64,000 nucleotides of DNA, taken from contig NZ_SGNY01000004.1 in NCBI RefSeq assembly GCF_007002745.1, forward strand, positions 434,001 to 498,000. The letters are read 5' to 3'. Positions 61,301 to 64,000 of this stretch are shown in pieces. A model generated the notes under the pieces. The model saw only the letters and a program-made list of their open reading frames with translations, made no database searches and had not been told where the DNA came from. Every line of letters begins with the position of its first letter. Position 1 is the first letter of the stretch. Made by a program: the position numbers and the translations under genes. The DNA is from Martinezella rhizogenes (lineage in GTDB: Bacteria; Pseudomonadota; Alphaproteobacteria; Rhizobiales; Rhizobiaceae).

Positions 61301-63920
61301 CGATGATCCCCCTGATTTCGGCGCGGCACGAGCCGCAATTGGTTCCGGCATTCAACGCCTTGCCGATGGCTTCGACGCTGTGGCAGCCATCGCGGATGGC
61401 GGCGGTGATCTGATTGACCCCAACATTAAAGCAGGAGCAGACCGTTGCACCCGGATCGGCCCGCCCGGCACCGGGGCGACCGGCAACCAGCGCAAAGCGC
61501 ATGCGCAAATCCTCATGGCGGTCGGTCAATTGCGATATCGCCCAGTTGCGGGCGACGGCCACCGGCTGATTGGCGATGAACACCGCTGCCAAGAGGGTCT
61601 CACCATCGAAAAAGGCAAGCCGCAGATTGCCCGTCTGCCGGTCGCTGTAACCAAGCGGCTCGACCCTGACATCGATGCCGAAAACCTGCCGTGCCCAGAG
61701 CGTCCAGTCCTGCGGCTCTTTCTCGAAGGCGAGCTCCATGCGGTAGCCGCCATCCGCCTTGGCGATGGCCCAATAGGTGCAATCGGGTGCATCGGGTCGG
61801 GTGCGGGAGATGGCGAAGCCATAAGCCTTTGCCGCAAAACGCCTTACCCTTACCGCCACGTTCTTAGAAGCCGGCTGGCCGGAATGCGGGTCTGTGACCG
61901 GCGCAACAACCACATCGATGCGCGCCCGCGAGGCGAACTGGTCGTTCCAATGCATCGGCGCAAAGACCGATCCACGCGCCTGCCTTTCGCTGACCATTGC
62001 GCGCAGCAGAACTTTGCCGTGCGGGCTTTCCAGTTCTACCAGATCGGCGCTTTCGATGCCCAGCGCCTGCGCATCGCGCGGGTGAAGTTCGGCGAAAGGC
62101 TCGGCGATATGGGCGGTCAGCCGCGCACTTTTGCCGGTACGGGTCATGGTGTGCCATTGGTCGCGGATACGGCCGGTATTCAGCGTCAGCGGATAATCGG
62201 GCGACGTTCTGCCCGTCTCCGGCAAGGCTGTGGCGATGAACCGCGCCTTGCCATCGGCATGATAAAAACGGCCATCCGCGAAAAAGCGCGTTTCGGCATT
62301 GCCACCGGGAGCGGCTTTCGGCCATTGAAACGGCGTCATCGCATCGTAGCAATCCCATTCGATCCCGCTAATATCGAAATCCCGGCTACCCGCATTCTCA
62401 AAGCCGGAGAGGGCCGCGTGTTCGGCGAAAATCTCCGATGGCTGGCGATAAGCGAAAGCAGCGTCGAAACCCATGCGCCGGCCCACTTCCGCCATTTGCC
62501 ACCAATCGGCCTTGGCTTCGCCGGGCACAGGGAGAAAACCGCGCTGACGGGAAATGCGCCGTTCGGAATTGGTAACCGTGCCGTCCTTTTCCCCCCAGCC
62601 GAGTGAAGGCAGAAGCACATGGGCATGACGGGCCGTATCGGTATTGTCCATGACATCGGACACCACGACGAAAGGACAGGCCTTGATCGCGGCTTCGACG
62701 GCGCCGGCATCCGGCATCGAGACGACGGGGTTGGTGGCCATGATCCACAAGGCCTTGATGCGGCCGTCGGCCACGGCCCGGAACATGTCCACCGCCTTCA
62801 GCCCGGGCTTTTGCGCAATGGCGGGTGAGGCCCAGAAGCGCTGCACGCGGTCGCGATCCCTAGCACTTTCGATGGCCATATGGGCGGCCAGCATGTTGGC
62901 GAGACCGCCGACTTCGCGCCCGCCCATGGCATTGGGCTGGCCGGTCAGCGAAAACGGCCCCATGCCCGGCCGGCCGATACGGCCGGTAGCGAGGTGGCAG
63001 TTGATAATCGCATTGACCTTGTCGGTGCCGCTCTCCGACTGGTTGACGCCCTGGCTGTAACAGGTGACGGTCTTTTCCGTGCGTTCGAACAATTCGTAAA
63101 AGCAAATCAGTTCGGCGATGGTCAGGCCGGTGGCTTCGGCAATCCCCGACAGGCTATGCTCGCTTGCGACCTGCATGGCGGCGTCGAAACCGGCCGTGTG
63201 GTTTTGCACGTAAGCACTATCGATCGCGGAACTGACGGAAAGATGCGCCAAAAGACCGGTAAACAGCGCCACATCTCCATCCGGGCAGATGGCGAGGTGC
63301 ATATCGGCAATATCGGCGCTCATCGTCCGGCGCGGATCGATGACCACGACCTTCATTTCCGGCCGTGCGGTCTTTGCCGCCGCCAGCCTTTGGTAGAGAA
63401 CCGGATGACACCATGCGAGGTTGGAACCGGTGAGGATCACCAGATCGGCAAGCTCCATATCCTCATAGGTGCCCGGCACCGTATCGGCCCCGAAGGCGCG
63501 GCGATGGCCGGCGACCGAAGACGACATGCAAAGCCTTGAATTGGTATCGATATTCGCCGAACCGACGAAACCTTTCATCAGCTTGTTGGCGAGGTAATAA
63601 TCCTCCGTCAGCAATTGGCCGGAGACGTAAAAGGCAACCGAATCCGGGCCATGTTTGGCGATGGTTTCGGAGAAGCGGGAGGCGACGAGATCAAGCGTTT
63701 CGTCCCATGTCGCCCGTCTGCCAGCGATCTCGGGATAGAGAAGACGTCCTTCGAGGTCTATGGTTTCGGCGAGAGCCGAACCCTTGGAGCATAGCCGGCC
63801 AAAATTGGCAGGATGGTCCGGATCGCCTTTGACGGACACGACGCCGGAGTCGTTGACGGTGGCGATGACGCCGCAGCCGACACCGCAATAGGGACAGGTG
63901 GTTTTTGTTTCAACGGGCAT
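61272..63920 (-). CDS. nasA: assimilatory nitrate reductase catalytic subunit
   Basis: 882 residues. The N-terminal 4Fe-4S site CPYCGVGCGV begins the molybdopterin oxidoreductase (GSNLAWCHPVLYQRL, QGVNQSESGTDKVNAIINCHLATGRIGRPGMGPFSLTGQPNAMGGREVGG), with a dinucleotide-binding domain (LNTGRIRDQWHTMTRTG). The C-terminus adds a BFD-type 2Fe-2S domain (VCSCFNVGVNQI and NCGSCRAEI). It reduces nitrate to nitrite in the cytoplasm. The nitrite reductase genes are expected upstream, outside the window. Confidence 0.93.
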   Translation of the reverse strand: MPVETKTTCPYCGVGCGVIATVNDSGVVSVKGDPDHPANFGRLCSKGSALAETIDLEGRLLYPEIAGRRATWDETLDLVASRFSETIAKHGPDSVAFYVSGQLLTEDYYLANKLMKGFVGSANIDTNSRLCMSSSVAGHRRAFGADTVPGTYEDMELADLVILTGSNLAWCHPVLYQRLAAAKTARPEMKVVVIDPRRTMSADIADMHLAICPDGDVALFTGLLAHLSVSSAIDSAYVQNHTAGFDAAMQVASEHSLSGIAEATGLTIAELICFYELFERTEKTVTCYSQGVNQSESGTDKVNAIINCHLATGRIGRPGMGPFSLTGQPNAMGGREVGGLANMLAAHMAIESARDRDRVQRFWASPAIAQKPGLKAVDMFRAVADGRIKALWIMATNPVVSMPDAGAVEAAIKACPFVVVSDVMDNTDTARHAHVLLPSLGWGEKDGTVTNSERRISRQRGFLPVPGEAKADWWQMAEVGRRMGFDAAFAYRQPSEIFAEHAALSGFENAGSRDFDISGIEWDCYDAMTPFQWPKAAPGGNAETRFFADGRFYHADGKARFIATALPETGRTSPDYPLTLNTGRIRDQWHTMTRTGKSARLTAHIAEPFAELHPRDAQALGIESADLVELESPHGKVLLRAMVSERQARGSVFAPMHWNDQFASRARIDVVVAPVTDPHSGQPASKNVAVRVRRFAAKAYGFAISRTRPDAPDCTYWAIAKADGGYRMELAFEKEPQDWTLWARQVFGIDVRVEPLGYSDRQTGNLRLAFFDGETLLAAVFIANQPVAVARNWAISQLTDRHEDLRMRFALVAGRPGAGRADPGATVCSCFNVGVNQITAAIRDGCHSVEAIGKALNAGTNCGSCRAEIRGIIDGCLKTAAE

Positions 63921-63949
63921 GGGTTTGCCCTCTCAGTGCGTGGCGTTTA

Positions 63950-64000
63950 CCCCCCTCTGTCCTGCCGGACATCTCCCCCTCAAGGGGGGAGATCGACAAG
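63950..64000. repeat. RIME-type intergenic repeat (truncated by window end)
   Basis: CTGTCCTGCCGGACATCTCCCCC and the stem CCCCTCAAGGGGGGAGAT resemble the rhizobial intergenic mosaic element. It continues past the window. Confidence 0.5.

Noticed and set aside
61245..62606. 453-codon plus-strand frame opposite nasA and cysG
   Set aside because: Same reason: antisense of two well-supported genes.

Overview
The window reads as a chromosome segment from an Agrobacterium-like member of the Rhizobiaceae. The evidence is the complete glpRDSTPQUVK glycerol locus in the order described for Rhizobium, cpdR beside a valine tRNA, an assimilatory nitrate reductase with a C-terminal 2Fe-2S domain followed by a fused siroheme synthase, a ROSE-type thermometer in front of a small heat-shock gene, and rhizobial palindromic repeats. 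The species is not determined. No database search was possible; family names rest on motifs and gene order.

Left chromosomal block (1-21.9 kb). It opens with the end of a 5-oxoprolinase cluster (pxpC partial, pxpA). A convergent spermidine/putrescine-type ABC transporter follows, then an aminotransferase with a short-chain dehydrogenase, a LysR regulator and a double-Cache chemoreceptor. From 21.6 down to 11.8 kb runs an eight-gene minus-strand operon: sugar-binding protein, ATPase, permease, SorC regulator, aldo/keto reductase, GlpD-like flavin dehydrogenase, DhnA/LsrF-like aldolase and FGGY kinase. Most genes are coupled by 4-8 nt overlaps. It looks like a polyol or sugar uptake and phosphorylation-oxidation-cleavage pathway, with an inverted-repeat operator in front.

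Integrated island (21917-42990, about 21 kb). A 56-bp perfect direct repeat brackets it. The right copy is the 3' part of an intact tRNA-Val(GAC); the left copy is an orphan tRNA 3' fragment. A tyrosine integrase, an excisionase-like gene and two divergent ribbon-helix-helix regulators sit at the right end. The cargo is AT-richer and mostly without known function: a second tyrosine recombinase behind a frameshifted gene, a LOTUS-like gene with an unknown partner, several small orphans, a decayed AlbA_2-like gene, a type II restriction-modification pair, and two large adjacent proteins with HEPN RNase motifs (DUF4209-like and LA2681-like). It looks like a defence-loaded element; the HEPN pair and the LOTUS pair are the best candidates for something undescribed.

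Right chromosomal block (43-64 kb). After the tRNA come cpdR, N-formylglutamate amidohydrolase, a small RNA with anti-Shine-Dalgarno loops, a HisN-type phosphatase, a hydrolase, the small heat-shock gene, a bile acid:sodium symporter-like gene divergent from a LysR gene, the glp locus (51-59.7 kb, minus strand), and cysG with nasA. In the glp locus the importer GlpSTPQUV takes up glycerol, GlpK phosphorylates it, GlpD oxidises glycerol 3-phosphate and GlpR represses. The two ATPases are complementarily degenerate (H-loop in GlpS, signature in GlpT).
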